Shown piece by piece: positions 42,987 to 52,176 of a stretch of DNA of 64,000 nucleotides. The position numbers and the translations under genes were made by a program. The stretch spans positions 1-64,000 of the forward strand of contig JBBQKJ010000009.1 in the NCBI GenBank assembly GCA_038326775.1. Direction: 5' to 3'. The notes under the pieces were generated by a model. It was not told the DNA's origin. It made no database searches and worked only from the letters and a program-made list of their open reading frames with translations. The stretch comes from DYIU01 sp038326775. GTDB lineage: Bacteria > Actinomycetota > Geothermincolia > Fen-727 > Anoxymicrobiaceae. The stretch's first letter is position 1. Each line of letters opens with the position of its first letter.

Positions 42987-44153
42987 GGTCTGGTTGGCGA
43001 TGGTGAACGTCGCGATGGGGCTGGTTCCGCTTCCGGTTGTGACGGTGACGTTCCCCGTCGTCGCGCCCACCGGCACGTAACATACGATGCGGGTATCGCT
43101 CCAGGAGTCGTAGTGAGTCGCGTGGGTGCCGTTGAACGCGGCGTAGGAGCCGCCGCGCGTGGGGCCGAACCCGCTCCCGTTGATGGTGACCCGCTCCCCC
43201 GTCGGCCCGGAGGTGGGCCATATCGAACTGACCCCGGTGTTGAACCTGTTATAGGCGACGTTCAGGAGCGAGGAGAACTCGGCTGTGGCTTTCCGGTTGC
43301 CTGCCGACGAGGGATGGTCGTCGCCGGTGGGGTAGGCCAGGACGTTCGAACCGCCGTCGGTCTTGTGCTGGACCGCGCCGTTCCACCAGCGGTGGTGGTT
43401 GCCGCCCTCCTGGCCCAGGTCGTTCACGCTCGCGCTGCCGCCGTTGCTGGTGAGAACGTCGTAGAAGTCGAAGACGAACACGTTGTTGTGCGCGTAGCCG
43501 TCAAGCCAGTCGTTCACCAGCCAGTTGTTGAAGGCGCGGTCGGGTGCGCCTCCACCCGGAAGACTCCGCATGGGCGGCGCAGTGATGATGACGAACATCT
43601 TGTCAGCCCTGGTCTGGAAGTAGTTGAGCAGGTCCATGTAGATGCCCCGGCAATTCGCCACGCTCAGCGGGCCCGAGTTTCCGGCCAGGGGGTTGCTGCC
43701 GATCGGCGGAACCGGGTCGCTCATGCTGCCGGTAAGCGAGGAGTTCGGGTAGCAGGACTTGAACATCACTATCTTGTTCTGGCCGCCCGGGTCGGAGGCG
43801 CGCCTGGAGTAGTCGCAGTTCTGATTGTACTCGGTGTAGAGCGCGTCCAGGTAGGTGGCGCTGTTCGGGCCGCGGAACCAGGTCCACCAATGCCCGATGT
43901 CGGTCGAGCTCCCTATGCCGTCCGGCCCCCAGTCGTAGTTGGTGTCGCTCACGAAGTAGTTGTTGTCGCGCAGCGCCACACCAAGCCCTCCGTTGCCGTC
44001 GGCGAGCCAGTTCTGTCCGCAGGAGTGATGGATGAAGACGAGCTTGGCGGTGCCGGACGGCGGACTGGGGTCGTCGGCCCCGAGCGCGAGCGGCGCGAAG
44101 AGCAGGGCGGCAAGAGTAAGGAACCAGATGATCGCGATGCTCTTCTTGAACAT
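41760..44153 (-). CDS. Secreted protein: unknown N-terminal domain, IPT/TIG domain, four WYLAEG repeats
   Basis: 797 residues. A signal peptide (about 1-25) leads to a domain that begins KLVFIHHSCGQNWL and has Asp/His/Trp-rich loops. It may be SGNH-hydrolase-like, but I am not sure. Residues about 305-385 are an IPT/TIG immunoglobulin-type domain (WPTSGPTGERVTINGSGFG). Residues 390-797 are four tandem repeats of about 102 residues starting WY(L/M)AEGCT, DUF5719-like. It probably acts at the cell surface. AGGGAG precedes the ATG. Confidence 0.85.
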   Translation of the reverse strand: MFKKSIAIIWFLTLAALLFAPLALGADDPSPPSGTAKLVFIHHSCGQNWLADGNGGLGVALRDNNYFVSDTNYDWGPDGIGSSTDIGHWWTWFRGPNSATYLDALYTEYNQNCDYSRRASDPGGQNKIVMFKSCYPNSSLTGSMSDPVPPIGSNPLAGNSGPLSVANCRGIYMDLLNYFQTRADKMFVIITAPPMRSLPGGGAPDRAFNNWLVNDWLDGYAHNNVFVFDFYDVLTSNGGSASVNDLGQEGGNHHRWWNGAVQHKTDGGSNVLAYPTGDDHPSSAGNRKATAEFSSLLNVAYNRFNTGVSSIWPTSGPTGERVTINGSGFGPTRGGSYAAFNGTHATHYDSWSDTRIVCYVPVGATTGNVTVTTGSGTSPIATFTIANQTWYLAEGCTGTNAQSSFETWVLVQNPGSDPANIDMIFQTDSGEVHGPQEQVAPGTRKSYRANDYVTSFNVSTKVNAEGDVVCERAMYGINRAWAHDSIGTTNPSTNWYMAEGCTKGDFETWVLVQNPNPAPAHVTLTYMTGSGPVPGPAVDVPANSRQTFFAADTVPDEWSVSTRVSSDAPVIAERAMYGNGRSWAHESIGATSPASSWYLAEGCTAGGFETWVLVQNPGSVEARVTLTYMTESGAVPGPSALMPPNSRRTFFVADTAPNQPSVSTRVTATSGEVVCERAMYGSGRTWAHDSIGVTAPAPTWYLAEGCTADGYETWVLVQNPGSEPADIEMVFQTDSGEVPGPRETIPARSRKTYNARDYVDSYNVSTRVKATSGEVVCERAMYGNGRTWAHDSIGYTP

Positions 44154-44199
44154 TGTTCAGCTCCCTTTCGCGGGTCTACGGAAGTCTCCTTATGTATCG

Positions 44200-44263
44200 G
44201 TCTTATGCCCGCGGCATGTTTAGTGGATAAGACGTCCGGCGAGATATATTTCCTACAGATCGC
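44200..44263 (-). promoter_or_regulatory. Hairpin-forming leader upstream of the secreted WYLAEG protein
   Basis: The 5' region contains GTCTTAT (44200-44206) against ATAAGAC (44227-44233), an inner ATGCC-CGC-GGCAT (44205-44217), and GCGA (44239-44242) against TCGC (44260-44263). The pairing is visible in the DNA; a regulatory role is inference. Confidence 0.3.
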
Positions 44264-44272
44264 AAACACGAC

Positions 44273-45733
44273 TCAATATTTTATCCAGTCGGGCTGCCAG
44301 CGGCCCTCGGCCCGGCTCGCGACAGCGTCGAACAGGCGGCGCCTGAGGTCGGAGGGGAGGCGCCTCGAGAGCACCAGGGAGTCGAGGGCGCGCTCCGCGA
44401 GCCGCGACAACGCGGGGTTCTCGATGTCGTCGATGCGCGCGTAGGTGTAGGCGAGCGTGTGGAAGTTTCTCTTGACCGCCTCCGGCTCCCAGCCCGCCTC
44501 GGCGGCTTTGAGCGGCGACTGCACCCCGAATATGGAGTCGACACGCCCACCTGTGATGAGCCCCTTCTCCTCGCAGAGCCGGTGGAGTTTCGTACCGGGG
44601 TAGGGGATGAACGTCGAGACCTGGATGGTGTCGGGGTGGCACAGGCCGTTGACCTTGATGGTGTCCAGTACCATCGACGTCTCCTCGAGCGGGAGCCCGA
44701 ACATGTTGGTGGAGACCGTCTTAATGCCCGCCTCGCGGCACGCCGCGAACGCTTCGATAATCTGCCGGTTGCTCATGTGCCGGTTTAGCACCTTTTCTCG
44801 CAACCAGGGGTTTCCACTCTCGATACCCATACAGGCGACGGTGCAACCCATTTCGGCGAGCGCGCTCGCCATAGAACGGTCCATGAAGTTCACCCGCGAG
44901 TTGCAGATGAACGGCATTCCCACCCGCGCGCGGTACAACTCGGAGAGGCGGGCCAGCCACTCGCGGTCGGTGGTGAGGATGTCGTCGTCGAAGCGTATGA
45001 ACTCAATCGCCGGGTCGGCGGCCACCATCTGCTCGATCTCGGCGACCACGTTCTCCGGGCTCCGGAAGCGCACATACTTTGACGGGTCGGGATAGACGCT
45101 CTTCTGGGCGTGGTTGGAGCAGTAGGTGCAGTCAAACGGGCAGCCCCGGCTTGCCATGAGAGTGCCGCGCGGGTGCTGCTCGGCGCAGAAGAGGGCCGCG
45201 TCAAACAGGGTGCGGTCCGGGAACGGCAGGGAGTCGAGGTCGGTTTGAAGCGCCCGGGCCGGGTTGCGGAAGACCTCCTCGCCCCTTCGCGCCCAGAGGC
45301 CCGGTATAGACGTAGTGTCCGCCCCCGCCTCGAGCGCTTCGCAAAGCTCGAGGAGCGTGGCCTCGGCCTCGCCGAGCGCCGCGAAGTCTATCCCCGGCGT
45401 GCCGATGACCTCCTCGGGGGCGATTGTCGGGTGCACCCCTCCGCAGACGACCGGCAGGCCCGACTCCTCGCGCAGCCAACCGGCCCACCGTGCGACGTGT
45501 CGGTACATGTGGGTGGTGCTGGAGAAGCCGATGAGGTCGGGAGCTTCGGCGGCGACCCTCTCGACGAGCCACTCGCGCCCGGGTGGCTCGACCACGTGGA
45601 TGAGCGAGGTCTGGTGGCCGGCTTCCTTGAGCACCGCGGAGAGGCAGGCGATGCCCAGGTATATCCGCCCCTCGGGCATGAACGAGCCGTCCGCGTACTG
45701 GAAGAAGTCGGGGTAGATAAACGTTACCTTCAA
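44273..45733 (-). CDS. B12-binding-domain radical SAM protein
   Basis: 486 residues. Residues about 1-140 form a cobalamin-binding-like Rossmann domain (GFSSTTHMYRHVARW, VVCGGVHPTIAPEEV). The radical SAM cluster motif is GCPFDCTYCSN (C-x3-C-x2-C) near residue 195, followed by a TIM-type barrel (IRFDDDI, MGIESGNPWLREKVLNR). It is related to BchE/methylthiotransferase-like enzymes. It lies 10 bp downstream of the geranylgeranyl-reductase-like gene, so the pair may modify a lipid or isoprenoid. Confidence 0.9.
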   Translation of the reverse strand: MKVTFIYPDFFQYADGSFMPEGRIYLGIACLSAVLKEAGHQTSLIHVVEPPGREWLVERVAAEAPDLIGFSSTTHMYRHVARWAGWLREESGLPVVCGGVHPTIAPEEVIGTPGIDFAALGEAEATLLELCEALEAGADTTSIPGLWARRGEEVFRNPARALQTDLDSLPFPDRTLFDAALFCAEQHPRGTLMASRGCPFDCTYCSNHAQKSVYPDPSKYVRFRSPENVVAEIEQMVAADPAIEFIRFDDDILTTDREWLARLSELYRARVGMPFICNSRVNFMDRSMASALAEMGCTVACMGIESGNPWLREKVLNRHMSNRQIIEAFAACREAGIKTVSTNMFGLPLEETSMVLDTIKVNGLCHPDTIQVSTFIPYPGTKLHRLCEEKGLITGGRVDSIFGVQSPLKAAEAGWEPEAVKRNFHTLAYTYARIDDIENPALSRLAERALDSLVLSRRLPSDLRRRLFDAVASRAEGRWQPDWIKY

Positions 45734-45743
45734 GGCGGGCCGC

Positions 45744-46916
45744 CTAGTGCCTCAGGTACATGAGCGCCCTGATGAGGTCCTCGCGGGACCGTTGTCGTTT
45801 CGAGACCACCGCCAGCAGCGGCCTCATGAACGAGCTGCGGTTGCCCCACTTGATGCTCAGGATCCCCATGCGGAAGTAATGCTCGTACCGCTCCGCCAGC
45901 CTGGCACGGAACGAGTCCTCCGCCGGGTCTATATGCAGGCCCCTTCCGCTCATGCGGCTGTCCAGGATGTGATCGGCGGCCATCTCGCCGGTCTCGAGCG
46001 CGTAAGTGATGCCTTCACCGCTCACCGGGTTGGTCATGCTCGCGGCGTCGCCCACCAGTATCATGCCGGGGCATTCCACCTTGCTCGCGCCCAGCCCGAC
46101 GCGGAGCAGCTCCCCGCGTAGCGGGGTAACCGGCCGGGCGTTCCTGAGCTTTGGCGCCACGTGGGGCGCGTCGTTTATAAGCGAGTCCATGAAGCGGCGC
46201 AGGTTTATCCTGTCGCGCTTGATGTGGTAGAGCATCGCTCCGACGCCCACGTTCGCCAGGCCCTCCCTGTTCACCGGGAAAATCCAGCCGCTGCCGGGGC
46301 TTATGACCTTCTCCGGGTAGACCTCGAGGAAGTCGCCGATGTCCTCTACCCCCTCGAAGTACTGGCGGACGGAGACTCCCAGGTAGAGCGGGTCGTCGAC
46401 CAGGAGCCCCATGGCCCTGCCCAGGGGTGAGTGCGGGCCGTCGGCCCCGACGACCACGTCGGCGGTGAGGTCGACCTCGCGCCCGTCGCGCACGGCTTTC
46501 ACCCCGACCACACGGCCGCCCTCGACCAGCGGCCCGGTGACCTTGCAGCCTTCCCGGACCTCGGCGCCGCTTTCCCGCGCGTGGTTCATGAGTATGTCGT
46601 CCAGGTCGATCCGCCTTATGATGTATCCGTGGTCGGGGAAGCGGGGGGTCGGCGGTATCTTGTTTTCGACCAGCGCCCTGCCTGCGCCGGCGAACCTGAA
46701 GCCGTGAAACTTGTTGAACTGCCCGTTCAGGCGCTCCTGCAGGCCCATCTTATAGAGGGTGCGGACCGCGCGCGGCGCTATGCCGTCGCCGCAGATCTTC
46801 TCCCGTGGGAAAACGGCCTTGTCCAGGAGCAGAACGCGAACGTCTCGCTTGGCGAGATGAAAGGCGGTCGAGGAGCCCGCGGGCCCCGCACCAACAACGA
46901 TAACATCGTAATCCAT
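45744..46916 (-). CDS. Geranylgeranyl reductase-family FAD oxidoreductase
   Basis: 390 residues. FAD site VVGAGPAGSSTAFHLA, the CGDG loop (REKICGDGIAPRAV), the DGPHSPLGRAMG motif and the late LVGDAASMTNPVSGEGITYALETG are typical of the family, which reduces isoprenoid double bonds or epoxidises rings. On the minus strand a -10-like TATAAT lies at 46951-46956. It is probably co-transcribed with the radical SAM gene. Confidence 0.9.
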   Translation of the reverse strand: MDYDVIVVGAGPAGSSTAFHLAKRDVRVLLLDKAVFPREKICGDGIAPRAVRTLYKMGLQERLNGQFNKFHGFRFAGAGRALVENKIPPTPRFPDHGYIIRRIDLDDILMNHARESGAEVREGCKVTGPLVEGGRVVGVKAVRDGREVDLTADVVVGADGPHSPLGRAMGLLVDDPLYLGVSVRQYFEGVEDIGDFLEVYPEKVISPGSGWIFPVNREGLANVGVGAMLYHIKRDRINLRRFMDSLINDAPHVAPKLRNARPVTPLRGELLRVGLGASKVECPGMILVGDAASMTNPVSGEGITYALETGEMAADHILDSRMSGRGLHIDPAEDSFRARLAERYEHYFRMGILSIKWGNRSSFMRPLLAVVSKRQRSREDLIRALMYLRH

Positions 46917-47234
46917 CTAACCTCCAGCTCAGGCGAAAAACCCGGATCTAATTATACCGTGCAACATCTCAGGTCAGGTCACTTTCTTGCGTTTTACGTG
47001 CCCTGTCATTCAGGATGATCGGTCCTGGCCCCCATCCTTACTGAAAACCGCGAGCCGGCAGCCGCTGGCGGCGCAGTGGTGTCCGGCGGTCAGGTCGCGG
47101 ACCAGCGCGGTCCCGGAAGCTTCTCGCGCCCCGCGGGTTCGTTCCTGGTTTCGTCCATCCGGCTCCTTTTGTTGTCTGGTATTATAAGCCAAGGCGCGGA
47201 TGTCTCGATTCACCCTCTCGGGAAGGAGGTCCAG
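46917..47234. other. Divergent intergenic region
   Basis: 318 bp between the divergent FAD-oxidoreductase and Gfo/Idh/MocA genes. A minus-strand TATAAT (46951-46956) is the only good promoter element; its -35 is weak. A plus-strand TATTAT (47180-47185) could serve the other gene. No gene or stable hairpin is seen. Confidence 0.4.
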
Positions 47235-48311
47235 GTGTCGAAACTGGGCGTGGGATTCATCGGATGCGGCAGGATAATGGACCTCAACATCCTCGGTTAC
47301 CTGGACCGCGACGACGTCGAGGTCGCCGCCTTCTGCGACGTTAAAGACGAGACGTTGAAGAAAAGGGCCGAGGAGTTCGGCGGCTACGGCCCGGCTAAGA
47401 CCTACACAGACCACATGGACATGCTGAACGACCCGGCGGTCGACATCGTCGAGGTCCTTACGCCCCATTACCTGCACAAGCAGATGGTGCTCGACTCGCT
47501 TGCCGCCGGCAAGCACGTGAGCCTCCAGAAGCCGCCCGCCATCAGCCTTGAAGAGATGGACGAAATGATAGCCGCCGCCGCGAAGGCCGGCACCAAGTTC
47601 AAGGTCTTCGAGAACTTCGTTTTCTACCCGCCGTACCTGAGGGCGAAGGAGCTTTTCGAGGCGGGGGAGATAGGTGACCCGGTGGCTTTCCGCTACAAGC
47701 TGGCCTCCAGCCTGGCGCCGAGCGGTTGGGAGGTTCCGCTCGAGTCCTGGGCCTGGCGCATCGTGGAGGATATGTGCGGCGGAGGCCCGTGCCTCTGGGA
47801 CGACGGCTACCACAAGTGGTCGGTGGCCATCGACCTTCTGGGCGAGGTGGAGAAGGTGTTCGCCTGGATAGGGTCCAAGGATGTCCTGCCTGGAATCCCG
47901 GTGGACGCTCCCGGCGTAGTTGCCTGGCGATACAAGAGGGACCAGGACGTCTTCGGTGTCTGCGACTCCATGCTCTGCCGCGACCTTTTCATCGACAGCA
48001 AGTACTACGCGGTGGACGAGAGGTTTGAGCTCACCGGCGAGAAGGGCGTCATCTGGGTCATGAAGTGCACCGCCGACATGCTCAAGGTTCCCGCGGTCAT
48101 GATGTACAAGGACGGCAAGCTCTCCAGGTACGACGACATGCCGCAGGACTGGGGAGACTCGTTCCACGACTCGACCCACCACTTCATCGACTGCATAATA
48201 AACGACACCGAGCCCCACCTGACGGCAGAGCGCGGGCGCGAGGTGCTGAAGTTCGGGCTGGCCATGATGCGCTCGGCGCGCGAAGGCCGCGAGATCTACC
48301 TCAACGGCTAG
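47235..48311 (+). CDS. Gfo/Idh/MocA-family oxidoreductase
   Basis: 358 residues from the GTG at 47235, which has GGAAGGAGG upstream; a longer open frame lacks such a site. N-terminal NAD(P) fold GVGFIGCGRIM, then LTPHYLHKQMVLDSLAAGKHV with the catalytic-type lysine in LQKPPA, and the C-terminal alpha/beta domain. It oxidises or reduces a sugar, inositol or similar polyol. No transporter or sugar genes are close by. Its stop shares CTAG with the convergent channel gene. Confidence 0.92.
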   Translation: MSKLGVGFIGCGRIMDLNILGYLDRDDVEVAAFCDVKDETLKKRAEEFGGYGPAKTYTDHMDMLNDPAVDIVEVLTPHYLHKQMVLDSLAAGKHVSLQKPPAISLEEMDEMIAAAAKAGTKFKVFENFVFYPPYLRAKELFEAGEIGDPVAFRYKLASSLAPSGWEVPLESWAWRIVEDMCGGGPCLWDDGYHKWSVAIDLLGEVEKVFAWIGSKDVLPGIPVDAPGVVAWRYKRDQDVFGVCDSMLCRDLFIDSKYYAVDERFELTGEKGVIWVMKCTADMLKVPAVMMYKDGKLSRYDDMPQDWGDSFHDSTHHFIDCIINDTEPHLTAERGREVLKFGLAMMRSAREGREIYLNG

Positions 48312-49192
48312 ATAGTGTCCATCAAACCGGTCTGACCACCGTCGGGAGGCGGCGGGGGAGGTTCCGACGCGCTGGTAGGCGACTGCTCGTGGAGGAAGTC
48401 GATGCCCGAGGCGCTGAACTCGGTCAGCAGCTTCTCGGTGATGTCGGAGACCAGCTTCAGGCCGCGGTTCCTGTCGGAATCTCGCCAGAAGCGCAGGACC
48501 AGTACGACGTGTTCCTCCTCGGATTCGACCAGGATCACCGGCTCAGGCTGCGCCATGACCCCTCCGACGCCCACCAGGGTCTCCAGAGCGATTCTCCTGG
48601 CTTTTTCTGTTTCGGAAGCGAACTTTATGCCGATGCGGAGGTCGGTGCGCAGCGTCGGGGTCGAGGAGTAGTTGATGATCGGGTTTGAGAAGACAGTCCT
48701 GTTCGGGATGAACACCCGTTCCCCGTCGTAGGTCAGTATCTGGGTGTCCCTGACCCTGACGTTCTCGACCACGCCTTCCTGGTCGCCCACTCGCATCTGG
48801 TCGCCTATGGTAAACGGGTGCTGCACAAGGAGTATCACACCCGCGAAAAGGTTGGCCAGGATGTCCTGCAACGCGAAGCCTATGCCGACCGAGGCGAGCC
48901 CCAGGGTGGCCAGCGCCGCGGACAGGCTCATGCCCACCTCGCTCAGTGCGAGTATCACACCGAGCAAGATGATAAGGGCTGACGCGCCCCGGCCGACGAG
49001 TATGTCGATATGCCCCTGCGTGCTGGTGCGTCCCACCGCTTTCTGGACGAGCCTGCCTACCATCTTCGCCACAAGGTAGGAGACGACAATGATGGCGAGG
49101 GCCGCAAGCCACTTGGGGCCCGCGTCCTTTATCTTGTTCCACAGGTCGGTGAACGGCTTGCTCACCGGCACTGCTGCAGCCAGGAAACCCAA
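48308..49192 (-). CDS. MscS-family small-conductance mechanosensitive channel
   Basis: 294 residues. Three hydrophobic segments at about 25-45, 65-90 and 95-125, the last with the Gly/Ala-rich pore helix (SAALATLGLASVGIGFALQDILANLFAG). Then the beta domain (GDQMRVGDQEGVVENVRVRDTQI, VFIPNR) and an alpha/beta cytoplasmic cage. The tail is Pro/Ser/Glu-rich. It releases solutes on hypo-osmotic shock. Confidence 0.94.
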   Translation of the reverse strand: MGFLAAAVPVSKPFTDLWNKIKDAGPKWLAALAIIVVSYLVAKMVGRLVQKAVGRTSTQGHIDILVGRGASALIILLGVILALSEVGMSLSAALATLGLASVGIGFALQDILANLFAGVILLVQHPFTIGDQMRVGDQEGVVENVRVRDTQILTYDGERVFIPNRTVFSNPIINYSSTPTLRTDLRIGIKFASETEKARRIALETLVGVGGVMAQPEPVILVESEEEHVVLVLRFWRDSDRNRGLKLVSDITEKLLTEFSASGIDFLHEQSPTSASEPPPPPPDGGQTGLMDTI

Positions 49193-49326
49193 ATTGCACC
49201 TCCAGCCTTCGGGCGACGGCTACCTATTATACCGGACTCCCCAACGAGCGAAGCCCCTCCCGCCTTCGACGCGCGGAAGGGGCCGCGTTTTCTGCCTGCC
49301 GGCGCACGGCCGGCGCGGTGCTAATG

Positions 49327-50505
49327 TCAGGTCGGGCACTGGCCGTACATCGAGCGCTCGAGGATGATGGGCCTGGTGGACGCTGCCCTCACCCCGAAGC
49401 GGTAGTATGCGATATAGTCGTCCGCGTTGAACGTCCGCCGCGACTGTGGCGGCACGCTCACGGTGACGACCGGGCCCCGGCCCGCGGGCGTCAGAAAAGT
49501 GAAGGTGACGTTTGCCACCTCGACCGTGGGGTTCTGCACCAGGAGCCACGTCTCGACGTTGTCGCCGGTCTCGCCCTCTGCCAGGTACCAGTTGGATACG
49601 GCCCCGGTTATGCCGATGGAGTCGTGGGCCCACCTGCGGTCGCTCCCGTACATCGCCCTTTCCGCGACCACCGGTCTGTCGGACACGATTCGGGTGGACA
49701 CGTCCCACGTATGGACCGTCGCTCCGACATCGAACGTCTGCCGCGTGTTGGGGGCGAGGGTGGCGGTCGGGCCGACCAGCGGCCCGGACGCGGTCTGGTA
49801 GGTGAGCTGCACGTGGGCGGGCTCGGTCCCCGGGTTCTGCACCAGTATCCAGGTTTCGAACTCGGGCCCGGTGCACCCCTCCGCCAGGAACCAGTTGGTG
49901 CCAGGCGCGTTGAGGCCGACGCACTCGTGCGCCCAGGCGCGGCCGTTGCCGTACATCGCCCGCTCGGCTATCACCGGGTGGTCGGAGGAGACCAGCGTGG
50001 AGACGCTCCACGCACCGGGTAGAGTGTCGGCCACGTCAAAGGTCTGACGGCTGTGGGGCTGCATGGCGGCCGAGGGCCCGGTGACAGGTCCCGAGGGGGT
50101 CATATAGGTGAGGTTGACGTTGGCGACCGCGGCCCCCGGATTCTGCACCAGCACCCACGTCTCGAAGCCGGGTCCGGTAGAGCCCTCGGCCAGGTACCAG
50201 GTCGTCTGCGGAGCGGAGACTCCGATGGAGTTATGCCCCCAGGTCATGGCGTCGGAATACATCGACCTCTCGACGACGACCCCTACATCGGAGTGCAGTC
50301 GCGTGGACACCCCCCACTCATCGTCCATGTAACCCGCCACGTTCAGAGTCGCCCTCGATTGAGCGGGCACAACGAACGCCGGAACGACGCTCACGCTATC
50401 ATCGGCCATAAACGTCAGATTGACTGTAGCGGCGGCGGCCTGCGGATTCGCGATCTCAATCAAGGTCACGAAGCCCGGCCCGGTGCACCCTTCGGCCAGG
50501 TACCA
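49327..50505 (-). repeat. Four tandem WYLAEG coding repeats (second locus)
   Basis: Units start WYLAEGCTGPG, WYLAEGSTGPG, WFLAEGCTGPE and WYLAEGETGDN, of 102, 102, 101 and 87 residues. The first unit is the most divergent (TLIEIANP for ETWVLVQNP). Confidence 0.88.
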
Positions 50506-51501
50506 GTTGGTCTGCGGGGAGGTCATCCCGCGCGAGTCGGTGCCCCAGTCCCGGTTCGTAGCAGGCGGCTCGAACTTGTGGCCGTACATTATCCTTCCGC
50601 CGGCCCCCACGGCCCAGACGTTCCCAGTATCCGCCGCCGAGATGTCCATCAGGGCCGGGTCGGCGTATGACTCGAACTGCCACTCGGTCCCGTCGTAGAA
50701 GATGACCATTCCCTGGTTTGTGCAGGCCCAGACATGGCCCGCGCTTGCCGCCGATATCCCGCTGACCTGTTCGTCCCCGGCGAGAGGTGGGGTCGCCTGG
50801 TTTACCCAGTTCAAGCCGTTGAAATAGGATACTCGGCCGTTTTGTCCAGACGCCCAGAAGTTCGTTGCGTTCAGCGCCGACACCGAGGAGAAATCATCCG
50901 TGGTGGCCCCCATGGAGGCCCAGCCGGTCCCGTTGTTGAAAAGCCTTACACCCGATCCGACCGCGATGACATGGTTGGCGTCGGCTGCCTCCACCGACTG
51001 CAGGGGCTGCGCGGTGCCGCTTGCCTGCTCCTGCCACACCACGCCGTTGAAGTGCCGGATGGTCCCGCCGGCGCCCACCGCCCAGACGTGCGTGCCGCTA
51101 AGAGCGAATACGCCGTGGAGGGCGCGGGTCGTCCCGCTCGACTGCGCGCTCCAGCTCGAGCCGTTGTAGAAGAGCACGATGCCGTGCCCCCCGACCGCCC
51201 ACACGTGGTTCGCGTCAAGGGCGCTGACCTCGTAGAGTGTCTCCAGGGTCAGGCCGCTCGCCTGCCGGGTCCATGTCGAGCCGTCATAGAACAGAACGGC
51301 ACCGCCCGTTCCCACCGCCCAGACGTGGTTCGCGTCAAGGGCGTCCACCCCGTAAAGGTCGCTGGTGGTATCGGGAAACTGCCGGTCCCAGACGAACGTC
51401 CACTTGTCGTGGGCGGCTGCCCTGGGGACCGTGGCGAACGCCATCCCCATAGCAAGCACGACAACCGCCGCCCAGAGCGCCAGTATCTTTAGACGTCTCA
51501 T
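49327..51501 (-). CDS. Secreted protein: beta-propeller-like VWAVG repeats plus four WYLAEG repeats
   Basis: 724 residues. A signal peptide (about 1-30) is followed by roughly seven 40-residue repeats of the form DANHVWAVG-GG-VLFYDGS-W (about 40-310), which suggest a BNR/YCF48-like propeller. Residues 333-724 are four tandem WYLAEG units, the last truncated, ending with MYGQCPT. The C-terminal part is paralogous to that of the protein at 41760-44153, with a different N-terminal module. It is likely exported and surface-associated. Confidence 0.87.
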   Translation of the reverse strand: MRRLKILALWAAVVVLAMGMAFATVPRAAAHDKWTFVWDRQFPDTTSDLYGVDALDANHVWAVGTGGAVLFYDGSTWTRQASGLTLETLYEVSALDANHVWAVGGHGIVLFYNGSSWSAQSSGTTRALHGVFALSGTHVWAVGAGGTIRHFNGVVWQEQASGTAQPLQSVEAADANHVIAVGSGVRLFNNGTGWASMGATTDDFSSVSALNATNFWASGQNGRVSYFNGLNWVNQATPPLAGDEQVSGISAASAGHVWACTNQGMVIFYDGTEWQFESYADPALMDISAADTGNVWAVGAGGRIMYGHKFEPPATNRDWGTDSRGMTSPQTNWYLAEGCTGPGFVTLIEIANPQAAAATVNLTFMADDSVSVVPAFVVPAQSRATLNVAGYMDDEWGVSTRLHSDVGVVVERSMYSDAMTWGHNSIGVSAPQTTWYLAEGSTGPGFETWVLVQNPGAAVANVNLTYMTPSGPVTGPSAAMQPHSRQTFDVADTLPGAWSVSTLVSSDHPVIAERAMYGNGRAWAHECVGLNAPGTNWFLAEGCTGPEFETWILVQNPGTEPAHVQLTYQTASGPLVGPTATLAPNTRQTFDVGATVHTWDVSTRIVSDRPVVAERAMYGSDRRWAHDSIGITGAVSNWYLAEGETGDNVETWLLVQNPTVEVANVTFTFLTPAGRGPVVTVSVPPQSRRTFNADDYIAYYRFGVRAASTRPIILERSMYGQCPT

Positions 51502-51813
51502 CCTGCCACCCCCTCGTGCTCACCCCGTATAGGGTGCCTTATCGTTTCACGGGCTCTTACGTGGAACAGACGAAACAGTAAGCGGAGTCCTTACAGGTTG
51601 GGGTGCCGGCTTTCCCCTGGTCGAACTTAAGCGCGTGGCACGCCATTTCTACCACTGATCTCATGTTAGCACGCGGCGCCTGGGCACTTCAAAGCACTGC
51701 CTATATTGCTTAAAGCGGCCTCCGGCCCGTTGGGCGGGTCTGCCTGCCCCAGGTGGAAGGTATAACGGGGGCGGGGGGGTAATATTTCATGCAGGGCAAA
51801 TCTGGTGGGACAC
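51502..51813. other. Divergent intergenic region with hairpins
   Basis: 312 bp between the secreted-protein gene and the small membrane-protein gene. On the minus strand a leader-like part contains GTAAG/CTTAC (about 51576-51594) and a GGGG/CCCC hairpin (about 51600-51617). No gene is seen and no promoter stands out. Confidence 0.35.
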
Positions 51814-52176
51814 ATGTCGTTCTCTGAAAAGGAAATGCGGGAGGACCTGCGAAAGGTCCGGTTCCGCAAGTACATCTACTTCCTGGGCGGGCTGGGAATA
51901 CTCGGGCTTTCGATAGCACTGGTGGTCATATTCTTCGCCAAGCGCGACTGGCCGGCCCTCCTGCTGGCCGCCGTAGGCGCATTCTGGAGCGTGGTACTGT
52001 TCTACCAGGCCTGCCGGACGCGCGGGCTGGGAGGCCTTCTCAAGAGCCGGCTGGAAGAGTCTCTCGGAGCGGAGCCCCCGGAGGCGCCGCTGGCACCAGC
52101 CGAAGGTGACGGCGAAGCCGGCATGGGCATAGGGGACGATGAGCCCCCTCGAGGGGGTGCGCCCGGTGAACCATGA
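51814..52176 (+). CDS. Small membrane protein with two helices
   Basis: 120 residues from the ATG at 51814 (an upstream in-frame start is possible). A basic-acidic N-terminus is followed by two adjacent hydrophobic segments (about 27-45 and 50-68) and an acidic Pro/Gly/Ala-rich C-terminus. I do not recognise a family. It overlaps the following methyltransferase gene by 11 bp, so the two are translationally linked. Confidence 0.7.
   Translation: MSFSEKEMREDLRKVRFRKYIYFLGGLGILGLSIALVVIFFAKRDWPALLLAAVGAFWSVVLFYQACRTRGLGGLLKSRLEESLGAEPPEAPLAPAEGDGEAGMGIGDDEPPRGGAPGEP

Noticed and set aside
47076..47234. Longer N-terminus for the Gfo/Idh/MocA protein
   Set aside because: The extra 53 codons have no family similarity, and the GTG at 47235 has a strong ribosome binding site directly before the family's conserved first strand.
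49235..49310. Intrinsic terminator between the secreted-protein and MscS genes
   Set aside because: The CCCCTCCCGC/GCGGAAGGGG stem is imperfect and has no T-run in the minus-strand direction where one is needed.
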